From Streptomyces sp. rh34 (GTDB lineage: Bacteria; Actinomycetota; Actinomycetes; Streptomycetales; Streptomycetaceae), in NCBI RefSeq assembly GCF_002551245.1, contig NZ_NTGZ01000037.1, positions 1 to 40,415 of the forward strand: a stretch of 40,415 bases of DNA. Direction: 5' to 3'. The translations under genes and the position numbers were made by a program. The notes under the pieces were generated by a model. It had not been told where the DNA came from and ran no database searches. It saw nothing but the letters and a program-made list of their open reading frames with translations. Positions 33,111 to 40,415 of the stretch are shown piece after piece; within the stretch, counting starts at the first letter, position 1, and each line of letters starts with the position of its first letter.

Positions 33111-35599
33111 CCGCCAACATCGCCAACACCGGCGTCCGGACACCCGTCGAGGCCACCGGCTCCCGGGCGCCGGTGTCCGGCGCCACGGGCCACCGCACCG
33201 GGCCCTGGCGCGATCCCGCCCTCGCTCCCGAGGACAGGGCCGACACCCTGATCGCCGCCATGACCCTCCAGGAGAAGGTGGCCCAGCTCTTCGGCGTCTG
33301 GGTGGGCGCTTCCGACGAGGGCGCCGAAGTCGCGCCGTTCCAGCACGACATGGAGGAGGCCGTCGACCTCGACGACCTTCTTCCGCACGGACTGGGCCAG
33401 CTGACCCGCCCGTTCGGAACGGCCCCCGTCGACCCGGCCGTGGGCGCCCTCTCGCTGGCGCGCACCCAGGAGCGCATCGCCGGAGCGAACCGCTTCGGCA
33501 TACCGGCGCTCGCCCACGAGGAATGCCTCGCCGGCTTCGCCACCTGGGGCGCGACCGCCTACCCGGTGCCGCTGTCCTGGGGCGCCACCTTCCACCCGGA
33601 GTTGGTCCGTGAGATGGCCGCCGCGATCGGCCGCGACCTGCGCTCCGTCGGCGTGCACCAGGGCCTCGCCCCTGTCCTCGACGTCGTACGCGACGCACGC
33701 TGGGGCCGTGTCGAGGAGACGATCGGCGAGGACCCGTACCTGGTGGGAACGGTCGCCACCGCCTATGTGCGGGGACTGGAGTCGGCCGGGATCGTCGCCA
33801 CGCTCAAGCACTTCGCCGGTTACTCCGCCTCACGGGCGGGCCGCAATCTCGCCCCCGTCGGCATGGGCACGCGGGAGCGGGCCGACATCATCCTGCCCCC
33901 GTTCGAGATGGCCGTACGCGAAAGCGGCGTACGGTCCGTCATGCACGCCTACACCGACACCGACGGCATCCCCTCCGCGGCCGACGGGCCTCTGCTGACC
34001 GGCCTGCTCCGTGACACCTGGGGCTTCGACGGGACCGTGGTCGCCGACTACTTCGGCATCGCTTTCCTGAAGACGCTGCACGGCGTGGTGGAGACCTTCG
34101 GGGAAGCGGCCGGCGCCGCGCTCGGCGCGGGTGTGGACGTGGAACTGCCGACCGTCAGGACCTTCGGCAGCCCGCTGGCCGACGCGATCGCCGAGGGCCT
34201 CGTACCGGAGGCGCTGGTGGACCGTGCGGTACGCCGAGTGCTGGCCCAGAAAGCCCGGTTGGGCCTTCTGGACGCGGACTGGAGGCCGGTGCCACCGGTG
34301 CTCGCGGGCGCCGCGGGTGCGGACGGCTCGGCGGACGGGGACTCGGAGGCGCTGCGCGGGACCGTCGCTCTCGACACCGACGAGAACCGCGCGCTCGCCC
34401 GCCGCGTCGCCGAACAGGCCGTCGTGCTCCTGCGCAACGACGGCACCCTGCCCCTGGCGGCGGACGCGGCCGCCGGAGCCCCTGCCCGTATCGCACTCAT
34501 CGGGCCCAACGCCGACACCCCGACGGCCGTCCTCGGCTGCTACGCCTTTCCCGTCCACGTCGGAGGCCAGTATCCCGAGACCCCGCTCGGCATCGAACTC
34601 CCCACCCTGCGCGAGGCATGTGCGGCGGAGTTCCCCGACAGCGAGATCCTCTCCGCGCAGGGTGCGGACATCGATGGCCCGGACGCCGGCGGCTTCGGCG
34701 AGGCCGTCGAACTGGCCAGGAGCGCCGACCTCGTGATCGTCGCACTCGGCGACCGGGCCGGTCTCTTCGGCCGGGGGACGAGCGGGGAGGGCTGCGACGC
34801 GGAGAACCTGGCGCTTCCCGGAGTCCAGCAGCAGCTGCTCGACGCCCTCCTCGACACGGGCACCCCCGTCGTCGTCACCCTGCTCGCCGGACGCCCCTAC
34901 GCCCTCGGGCGTGCGGTGGACGAGGCAGCCGCGGTCGTGCAGTCGTTCTTCCCCGGCGAGGAGGGAACGAGGGCCATCGCCTCGGTGCTCAGCGGCCGCA
35001 CCGAACCGTCCGGCCGACTGCCCGTCAGCGTGCCACGCCGTCCGGGCTCCCAGCCCTCCACCTACCTGGCGGCTCGGCTGGGCCACTCCAGCGATGTGTC
35101 CAGTGTCGACCCGACCCCGGCGTACGGCTTCGGCCACGGTCTGACGTACACCGCCTTCGAGTGGAGCGACCTCGTCGTGGAGCACGGACGGGCGTCCACG
35201 GACGGGGAGTTCACGCTCTCCTGCACCGTCCGCAACACCGGTGCGCGGGAGGGGACCGAAGTGGTTCAGGTGTATCTGCACGACCCGGTCGCCTCCGTGG
35301 TCCAGCCGGTGCGGCGCCTCATCGGGTACGTACGCCTCGGCCTGGATCCCGGGCGGGCGGCCAGGGTGCGGATGAAGGTCCCGGCGGACCTCGCGTCCTT
35401 CACGGGCCGCGACGGCCACCGGATCGTCGAGCCGGGCGATCTCGAACTGCTGCTGAGCGCGTCGAGCACCGACGCGCGCCTCGTGGCCCGGGTCACGCTG
35501 ACCGGGCCGGTACGAACGGTCGACCACACCCGTCGGCTGCACATGAGCGTCGCGACGGAGACCCTCACGGGGACGCCGTGGTCCGGCGCACCGCGGTGA
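33107..35599 (+). CDS. bxlA: intracellular GH3 beta-xylosidase
   Basis: Predicted to split imported xylobiose and xylo-oligosaccharides to xylose. It has 830 residues and no signal peptide. The GH3 barrel carries LKHFAGY and the nucleophile Asp314 in TVVADYFG. The alpha/beta sandwich begins near AEQAVVLLRNDGTLP, and a C-terminal FnIII-like domain (about 685-790) follows. The GTG at 33107 overlaps the bxlG stop (GTGA) and has AGGA upstream. It is the last gene of bxlEFGA. Some GH3 enzymes of this group also act on arabinosides or glucosides. It is clearly distinct from the GH3 at 8055, with no fascin-like insert and no CBM6-like tail. Confidence 0.92.
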   Translation: MTANIANTGVRTPVEATGSRAPVSGATGHRTGPWRDPALAPEDRADTLIAAMTLQEKVAQLFGVWVGASDEGAEVAPFQHDMEEAVDLDDLLPHGLGQLTRPFGTAPVDPAVGALSLARTQERIAGANRFGIPALAHEECLAGFATWGATAYPVPLSWGATFHPELVREMAAAIGRDLRSVGVHQGLAPVLDVVRDARWGRVEETIGEDPYLVGTVATAYVRGLESAGIVATLKHFAGYSASRAGRNLAPVGMGTRERADIILPPFEMAVRESGVRSVMHAYTDTDGIPSAADGPLLTGLLRDTWGFDGTVVADYFGIAFLKTLHGVVETFGEAAGAALGAGVDVELPTVRTFGSPLADAIAEGLVPEALVDRAVRRVLAQKARLGLLDADWRPVPPVLAGAAGADGSADGDSEALRGTVALDTDENRALARRVAEQAVVLLRNDGTLPLAADAAAGAPARIALIGPNADTPTAVLGCYAFPVHVGGQYPETPLGIELPTLREACAAEFPDSEILSAQGADIDGPDAGGFGEAVELARSADLVIVALGDRAGLFGRGTSGEGCDAENLALPGVQQQLLDALLDTGTPVVVTLLAGRPYALGRAVDEAAAVVQSFFPGEEGTRAIASVLSGRTEPSGRLPVSVPRRPGSQPSTYLAARLGHSSDVSSVDPTPAYGFGHGLTYTAFEWSDLVVEHGRASTDGEFTLSCTVRNTGAREGTEVVQVYLHDPVASVVQPVRRLIGYVRLGLDPGRAARVRMKVPADLASFTGRDGHRIVEPGDLELLLSASSTDARLVARVTLTGPVRTVDHTRRLHMSVATETLTGTPWSGAPR

Positions 35600-35624
35600 G
35601 GACTTTCAGCCCCGCTTCGCGGCC

Positions 35625-36506
35625 CTACCTCGTGAGGGCCTCCACCCCGAGGAGGGCCGCGGTTCTGGCGTAGACGGTCCGGGCGAGAGTGTCGTCCAGT
35701 GCCAGGCGCGAGGGGGTGTCCGGCCGCGACTCGCTGAAGAAGCCGCCGTTGGGGCGCGGTGCGGGGGAGGAGTTGGCGAGCCATACCGGGGTCTGGACGC
35801 CTTCGTCCGGGGTGATGGCGAACGGACGGAACAGCGGGGCGGTCAGCCGCATCAGACCGCCGGCGTTGCTGTTCATCGCGGTGCCCTTGACCATGCCGGG
35901 ATTGGCGTTGTAGAGGCTCATGCCCTCAGGCAGGCGGTGCGCGAGTTCTCGCGCGGCCAGGAGGCTGACGAGCTTGCTCGTCGCGTAGACGTTGATCTGG
36001 TTGTAGAAGCGATTGCTCCACGATGTTCCCGCGACATCCGGATCGGTGGCATCGAGCTTGCCGCGCTTCTCCACGAACGAGGACATGTTGATGATCCGCG
36101 CTTCGGGCGTGAGCACTCCTGCGGCCAGGAGGGCGTGGGTGAGCAGGAACGGGGCGTGGTGATTGAGCGCGTAGGTGCGCTCCACGCCGTCCGGCGTCTG
36201 CTCGTACCGGGGGAACGCCGCTCCGGCGTTGTTGATGAGGACGTCCACCGGGTGTCCGTCGGCGGCCAGTCCCGCTGCCAGTGCCTGTACCTGCGACCAC
36301 TGTTCCAGGTCAGCGGTGTACGTCCTCGGCGGTGCCGCGTCACTGCCCGCGGGGGCCAGGGCGCGCAGGCTGTCGGCGGCGGCCCGGGTGCGCGTCGCGT
36401 CCCGGCCGACGAGGACGACGCTCTGACCGGCCTTGATCAGGTGGCGTGCCGTCACCAGGCCCAGGCCCGAGGCTCCGCCCGTGATGACCGCGGTCGCGCT
36501 GCTCAT
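35625..36506 (-). CDS. short-chain dehydrogenase/reductase
   Basis: NAD(P)-dependent oxidoreductase of unknown substrate, 293 residues. It has the Rossmann motif TGGASGLG near the N-terminus, NNAG at about 92-95, Ser142/143 and the catalytic YATSK pair (Tyr174, Lys178). The closest general type is the retinol-dehydrogenase/WW-oxidoreductase-like group. Its ATG overlaps the stop of the upstream MarR gene, so the two are co-translated. It is likely controlled by that regulator and unrelated to cell-wall degradation. Confidence 0.9.
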   Translation of the reverse strand: MSSATAVITGGASGLGLVTARHLIKAGQSVVLVGRDATRTRAAADSLRALAPAGSDAAPPRTYTADLEQWSQVQALAAGLAADGHPVDVLINNAGAAFPRYEQTPDGVERTYALNHHAPFLLTHALLAAGVLTPEARIINMSSFVEKRGKLDATDPDVAGTSWSNRFYNQINVYATSKLVSLLAARELAHRLPEGMSLYNANPGMVKGTAMNSNAGGLMRLTAPLFRPFAITPDEGVQTPVWLANSSPAPRPNGGFFSESRPDTPSRLALDDTLARTVYARTAALLGVEALTR

Positions 36507-36976
36507 TGCTGCTCCTCTTTCATGGCGCCCTCGACGCCGGCGGCCTCACCTGTCGGGCGGGGGCCGTCGATCACTTCGCGGAGAAGCGTGTGCAGGCGCA
36601 GCCTGCTCTCGTGGTCGAGGAGGGCGAAGGGTGAGTGCTCGGTGGTGTGCTGGACGACGCGATCGCGCAGCGCGCACCCCTCGGGGGTGAGCTGGATGAC
36701 TTTCGCGCGGCGGTCGGTGGGGTGGGGCACACGGCGGACCAGGCCGCGCCTCTCCAGCCGGTCGATCATGGACGTGGCGGTGGAGGCGTCGCACTGCAGG
36801 AGGTCGGCCAGACGGCGCGCGGTCATCTCCCGCCCGCGACTCAGCCTCCACAACGCATCGGCCTGGGTGTCGGTCAGCCCCACTTCCCGGGCCAGCTCCT
36901 TGAGCTCGGCGTGCACCTGGACGCGGATCGCGAACAGGCAGTCGTAAAGCTCTTCGGTCAGCTTTCGATCATCCAT
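36503..36976 (-). CDS. MarR-family transcriptional regulator
   Basis: 157 residues with a winged helix (TARRLADLLQCDASTATSMI, then DRLERRGLVRR and DRRAKVIQLT). I choose the ATG at 36976 (MDDRKL) rather than the in-frame ATG at 37018, because the latter lies inside an inverted repeat that looks like an operator. It is co-transcribed with the SDR gene, which probably responds to the same ligand. Confidence 0.88.
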   Translation of the reverse strand: MDDRKLTEELYDCLFAIRVQVHAELKELAREVGLTDTQADALWRLSRGREMTARRLADLLQCDASTATSMIDRLERRGLVRRVPHPTDRRAKVIQLTPEGCALRDRVVQHTTEHSPFALLDHESRLRLHTLLREVIDGPRPTGEAAGVEGAMKEEQQ

Positions 36977-36985
36977 GGCCACACA

Positions 36986-37022
36986 ATACATGGAGAATCC
37001 AATCATGGGACATTCCATGTAT
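36986..37022. promoter_or_regulatory. inverted repeat, probable MarR autoregulatory operator
   Basis: ATACATGGA (36986-36994) and TCCATGTAT (37014-37022) form a perfect 9-bp inverted repeat with a 19-nt centre that contains a further CATGGGACATTCC-like partial repeat. It lies 10-46 nt upstream of the chosen marR start. Confidence 0.5.
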
Positions 37023-37084
37023 CGCGGGAGGCTCTCCGGCCACCCCGAGCTCTCCGGCCACCCCGTCCGGGGTTCGAGGCGGTG

Positions 37085-37942
37085 TTACGCGCGCTCGGGC
37101 GTGACCGTGAGGCCTGCCATCCGGGTCAGGCGCAGGGAGGTGGACTCGTCCGCCGGCGTCATCACGGTCATCCGGTGTCCCGTCTCCGCCACACCGGTGA
37201 CGACGAAGTTCAGCTGGAGCTGCCCGACGAGAGGGCTGTCCAGACGTTTCGTCTCGTACTGCTGAGGCAGGACGTCGTGACGAGCCCACAGCCGGGCGAA
37301 TTCCTTTGATCGTTCCCGGAGGTCGTCCACGATTCCGGCAGCGGCGGGCGCGCCGATGTCGGCGCCCGCCTCGGCGCGCAGTCTCGCGACCATCCGGGCG
37401 GCAACCAGGTCGACGTCGACATAGCGGCTGCGCCAGTCGGGGTCGGTGAAGAACTGCACCGCGCAGTTGCGTTCGCCGGGAGGGATGCGGTCCATGTCGG
37501 TGAACAGAAACCGGTAGGCACGGTTGTACGCCACCACATCGAACAGCGGCGTCTGCAGGCACGCCGGGAACGGATCGAGCTTGTCCAGGACAGGCTGAAA
37601 AGCCTCGATGAGCCCCGGGGCGCATGCGGAGGGCTCGGCTTTCGGCGTACGTGATCCGGCGAGCCGGTGCAGGTGCCGCGTCTCGGCGTCATCCAGTCGC
37701 AGGGCTCGGGCGACCGCCTGCAGGACCTGTGTGCTGACGTTGATGGGCCTGCCCTGTTCGAGCCAGGTGTACCAGGTGACGCCGACCCCCGCGAGGACGG
37801 CGACCTCTTCGCGCCGTAGTCCGGGTGTCCGCCGTCGCCCTGTGGCCGGGAGACCTACCTGCTGCGGCGTTACCCGTTCGCGCCGACTGCGGAGGAAGTC
37901 ACCGACCTCCCGCCGGATCGCGGCGGGCCCGGTCTCTGTCAT
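37085..37942 (-). CDS. XRE-type regulator with MmyB-like ligand domain
   Basis: 285 residues. The N-terminal HTH (TPGLRREEVAVLAGVGVTWY, about 39-58, then TWLEQGR) is followed by the MmyB-like domain (DVVAYNRAYRFLF, RNCAVQFFTDPDWR, VARLRAEAG). The ATG at 37942 has a strong AGGAGG 8 nt upstream; longer open frame beyond it is chance. It is divergent from the MFS exporter gene 90 nt away and so probably regulates it. Confidence 0.9.
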   Translation of the reverse strand: MTETGPAAIRREVGDFLRSRRERVTPQQVGLPATGRRRTPGLRREEVAVLAGVGVTWYTWLEQGRPINVSTQVLQAVARALRLDDAETRHLHRLAGSRTPKAEPSACAPGLIEAFQPVLDKLDPFPACLQTPLFDVVAYNRAYRFLFTDMDRIPPGERNCAVQFFTDPDWRSRYVDVDLVAARMVARLRAEAGADIGAPAAAGIVDDLRERSKEFARLWARHDVLPQQYETKRLDSPLVGQLQLNFVVTGVAETGHRMTVMTPADESTSLRLTRMAGLTVTPERA

Positions 37943-38032
37943 GTCTTCATCCTCCTGTACGGAGAGCCGGGTATCCAGGTAGTGGCAGTACCCCCATAAA
38001 CGGACTCCTGGTTCCAGGATAAGCATCGCTCG

Positions 38033-39553
38033 ATGATCGACGGCATGACCACATCTTCCGCACCGCATGACCGTCCACTTCCGCGTACGGGCGAACCCGG
38101 CAGCGAGGACGACCGCGCCGCGCCGCCGCCCGCGCGGGGCCTGTCCGAGCCTCCGCCTCCGGGGCTGGGGACGGCCCGGCTCCTGACGACCCTGTCGGCG
38201 CTGCTGCTGTCGGTGGTCGGTTTCGCGGCGGCGGGTATCGCCGTGCCCGACATCGGTGCGTCTCTGGGCGCCACGGCGGCCGAGCAGTCGTTGGTGGTGT
38301 CGGTGTACGCGTCGGGGTTCGCCATTCCGATGGTCCTCGGGGGCAGGCTCGGGGACCTGTACGGGCGACGCCGGCTCTTCCTGCTCGGTATGGCCGGGTT
38401 CACCCTGTTCTCCCTGGTCGCAACCCTGGCCCCGAGCATCACCGTGCTGATCGCCGCGCGGGCCCTCACCGGAGTCTCCGCGGCGGCCATGGTTCCGCAG
38501 GTGCTGGCGACGATCACCGCGTCCACCCGGGGAACCGAACGTGCCCGGGCTGTCGCGCTGTTCGGTGCGACGGCGGGCGGGGCCACGGCGATCGGTCAGG
38601 TCCTCGGCGGCGTGCTGCTGTCCGTCCCCCTGCTCGGCGCTCCCTGGCGCATGGTCTTCGCGATGAGCACGCTCATGGGCGTGATCGCGTTCGGCGCCGC
38701 GCTGCGCTGGCTCCCCGACACCCGTGCCCCCGGCCACCGGTCGCTCGACCTGATCGGGACGGCCCTGCTCGGACTCGCCCTGCTGGCACTCATGATCCCG
38801 ATCTCCCAGGGCGGCGCACTGGGCTGGCCGGTCTGGTGCTGGGCGCTGCTGGGGTCGACGCCCGTCCTGTTCGCAGCGTTCTGGCGGCGGCAGTCGCGGC
38901 TGCACCGCAGTGACCGCGTTCCGCTCGTACCGCCGCCCCTGTTCCGGCTCGGCTCCTACCGGATCGGGCTGGTGATGGCGTTGATGCTCCAGTCGGCGTT
39001 CGGCGGGTTCACGTTCCTCTACGCGATCTCCACGCAGACGGGTCTCGGGTGGTCCCCCCTGCACGCGGCCCTCGTGCTGCTGCCGTTCTCCCTGTGCTTC
39101 CTCACCGTGTCGATCTGGTCGGGCAGACTCGCACCCCGTTTCGGGTTCCGCAGGCTCCTCGCCATCGGCGGACTCGTCCAAGCCGCACTCCTGAGCGTCA
39201 CCGCCGTCTCCGTATGCGTCCAGGGCGCCGGTCTGAACCCGTGGGCGTTCGCCGCGCTCCTCGTCGGAGTCGGTGTCGGTCAGGCCCTCATGTTCGGGCC
39301 GCTCGTCGGAGCGATGATCGCCGAGGTCCCTCCGGCATCGGCGGGAGCAGCGTCCGGAGTGCTTCAGACCACGCAGCAAGCCGCGATGGGCCTCGGCGTC
39401 GCCGTCGCCGGAGGTCTGCTCGGGGCGGCCCTGGCCGGTTCCACAGCCCCGGCGGGTCAGGCCTACACGAGCGCGCTGGCGATCTGCATGCTCGTCCAGG
39501 CGGCGTTCGCCATCGCCTTCGCCCTGTGCGCGCTCGCCCTGCCCCGGCGCTGA
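38033..39553 (+). CDS. MFS drug/solute exporter, DHA2 (14-helix) type
   Basis: 506 residues, proton-driven efflux protein in the membrane. A Pro-rich cytoplasmic N-terminus (about 1-45) precedes about 14 helices. The loop motif GGRLGDLYGRRR between helices 2 and 3 and the motif-C-like GATAGGATAIGQVLGG in the fifth are typical of the EmrB/QacA group. The ATG at 38033 or the one at 38045 could be used; neither has a clear ribosome site. Substrate unknown. The divergent MmyB-type regulator is the likely controller. Confidence 0.9.
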   Translation: MIDGMTTSSAPHDRPLPRTGEPGSEDDRAAPPPARGLSEPPPPGLGTARLLTTLSALLLSVVGFAAAGIAVPDIGASLGATAAEQSLVVSVYASGFAIPMVLGGRLGDLYGRRRLFLLGMAGFTLFSLVATLAPSITVLIAARALTGVSAAAMVPQVLATITASTRGTERARAVALFGATAGGATAIGQVLGGVLLSVPLLGAPWRMVFAMSTLMGVIAFGAALRWLPDTRAPGHRSLDLIGTALLGLALLALMIPISQGGALGWPVWCWALLGSTPVLFAAFWRRQSRLHRSDRVPLVPPPLFRLGSYRIGLVMALMLQSAFGGFTFLYAISTQTGLGWSPLHAALVLLPFSLCFLTVSIWSGRLAPRFGFRRLLAIGGLVQAALLSVTAVSVCVQGAGLNPWAFAALLVGVGVGQALMFGPLVGAMIAEVPPASAGAASGVLQTTQQAAMGLGVAVAGGLLGAALAGSTAPAGQAYTSALAICMLVQAAFAIAFALCALALPRR

Positions 39554-39555
39554 CA

Positions 39556-39578
39556 GCGGCGGACCGTTCGGCCGCCGC
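39556..39578. terminator. weak hairpin between convergent genes
   Basis: GCGGCGG (39556-39562) and CCGCCGC (39572-39578) form a 7-bp stem just after the exporter stop and before the end of the converging SDR gene. Confidence 0.35.
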
Positions 39579-39583
39579 CCGGT

Positions 39584-40415
39584 CTATCGGGGTGAACCGC
39601 TCGGCACGTCGTCCGAGCACGTGTCCGCCCCGGCCGCGTACGCCGCGGTGAACCGCTCGGCGGCGTCCCAGAGCTCCCCTTCGCGCCGCGGGTCGTAGGA
39701 CTCCCGCGACGAGCGGTCCGCACGGCCGCGGTCGACGTAGGAGCCGGTCGGCGCCCGGGTCGTGCCGAGGACGATGTCGGCGAGGTAGCGGCCCGCGGCG
39801 CTGCGGCTGGTCGCGAACGGGGTGAGGGCCATCACCGGCATGACGCGGCGCATCGCGAACCGGGAGGCGGGGCCCGCGTTGCGGGCGAGGCCGGTGCCGG
39901 GGACGAACCCCGGGTTGTAGGCGACGGCGTCGATCCCGGCCGGCAGCCGGCGCGCGTACTCGTGGACCAGATAGATCGCGGCCAGCTTGCTCGTCGCGTA
40001 CGCGGTGCGCCCGGCGGCCGCGGTGTGCGGCTCGGGGAAGGCGCCCGTGCGGGCGAGGATGCCGGGGGACTTCCAGACCGGGCCGGGCACCATGCCCATG
40101 TTGTGCTTGAAGTCGCCGAAGTGGGTGTCGCTGGCGGTGATCACGATCCGGGCGGGAGCGGTGAAGCGGTCCTGGAGCAGCCGGACGAACAGGTGGTTGG
40201 CGAGCACGTTGACGGCGAAGGTGGCCTCGAACCCGTCGGGTCCCTCGGTCAGCGCGTTCGTGTACTGCGTGCCGGCGTTGCCCACGAAGCCGCGCAGCGG
40301 CGCCAGCTCACCGCGGTCGAGGCGGTCGCGGATCGCGACGGCGGCCGAGCGGACGTCGGCCGGCGAGCCGAGGTCCGCCGCGACGTGCGAGACGGTGTGC
40401 CCGCCCGCGCCGAGC
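39584..40415 (-). CDS. short-chain dehydrogenase, 5' end cut by window
   Basis: Partial SDR oxidoreductase, about 277 residues visible. The frame stays open from the window edge through LGAGGHTVSHVAADLGSPAD, which covers the end of the Rossmann part. The family NNAG motif reads GNAG, and the catalytic pair lies in TAYATSKLAAIYL. The internal GTG near 40285 is not a real start. Substrate unknown. Confidence 0.85.
   Translation of the reverse strand, partial: LGAGGHTVSHVAADLGSPADVRSAAVAIRDRLDRGELAPLRGFVGNAGTQYTNALTEGPDGFEATFAVNVLANHLFVRLLQDRFTAPARIVITASDTHFGDFKHNMGMVPGPVWKSPGILARTGAFPEPHTAAAGRTAYATSKLAAIYLVHEYARRLPAGIDAVAYNPGFVPGTGLARNAGPASRFAMRRVMPVMALTPFATSRSAAGRYLADIVLGTTRAPTGSYVDRGRADRSSRESYDPRREGELWDAAERFTAAYAAGADTCSDDVPSGSPR

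Noticed and set aside
37943..39379. Long in-frame N-terminal extension of the MmyB-type regulator
   Set aside because: It runs antisense through the exporter gene and is Gln/Arg/Gly-rich without domains; a strong ribosome site marks the start at 37942.

Overview
The window looks like chromosomal DNA of a Streptomyces. It has very high GC with strong GC3 bias, GTG starts and GTGA/ATGA stop-start overlaps, Tat-type signal peptides, and sugar ABC importers without their own ATPase. Several proteins closely resemble known Streptomyces enzymes (XlnA, AbfB, the CelS2 LPMO, BxlEFGA). Almost the whole window is a plant cell wall degradation island.

Layout. 1-79: tail of an IS5-type transposase. 492-3956: divergent secreted xylanase xlnA (GH10-CBM13) and arabinofuranosidase abfB (CBM13-GH62). 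4078-4973: IS30 transposase remnant and a frameshifted unknown gene. 5667-22710: a candidate xyloglucan utilisation locus. It has an intracellular GH31 alpha-xylosidase, an intracellular GH3 beta-glucosidase with an inserted fascin-like domain, a Tat lipoprotein binding protein with two LplB/YtcP-type permeases, a secreted GH74 xyloglucanase, a GH42 beta-galactosidase, a divergent GH95 fucosidase-like enzyme and a LacI-family regulator. 22928-28682: cellulose block with an AA10 LPMO-CBM2, a GH9 cellulase (CBM4-like, Ig-like, GH9, CBM2) and a CBM2-GH5 cellulase. 28851-35599: xylobiose system bxlR, bxlEFG and bxlA. 35625-40415: flank with an SDR-MarR operon, an MmyB-type regulator divergent from a DHA2-type MFS exporter, and a second SDR cut by the window end.

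Regulation is the most striking part. Three LacI-type operator classes occur, each in its own block. TCGAAGCGCTTCGA and near copies occur six times, in pairs, at the promoters of the GH31 gene, the GH3/ABC pair and the LacI gene (predicted xyloglucan regulon). TGGGAGCGCTCCCA, the CebR box, occurs twice between the LPMO and GH9 genes. CGAAA-N-TTTCG-type elements (predicted BxlR sites) lie at bxlE and also about 27 kb away at xlnA and abfB. Good TTGACN-N17/18-nAnnnT promoters can be read just upstream of most of these operators.

Predicted pathway: GH74 cuts xyloglucan outside the cell, the ABC importer takes up oligosaccharides, and GH95, GH42, GH31 and GH3 remove fucose, galactose, xylose and glucose inside. 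In parallel the LPMO, GH9 and GH5 attack cellulose, and XlnA, AbfB and Bxl handle arabinoxylan. No transporter ATPase is encoded; a shared MsiK-type ATPase elsewhere is inferred.
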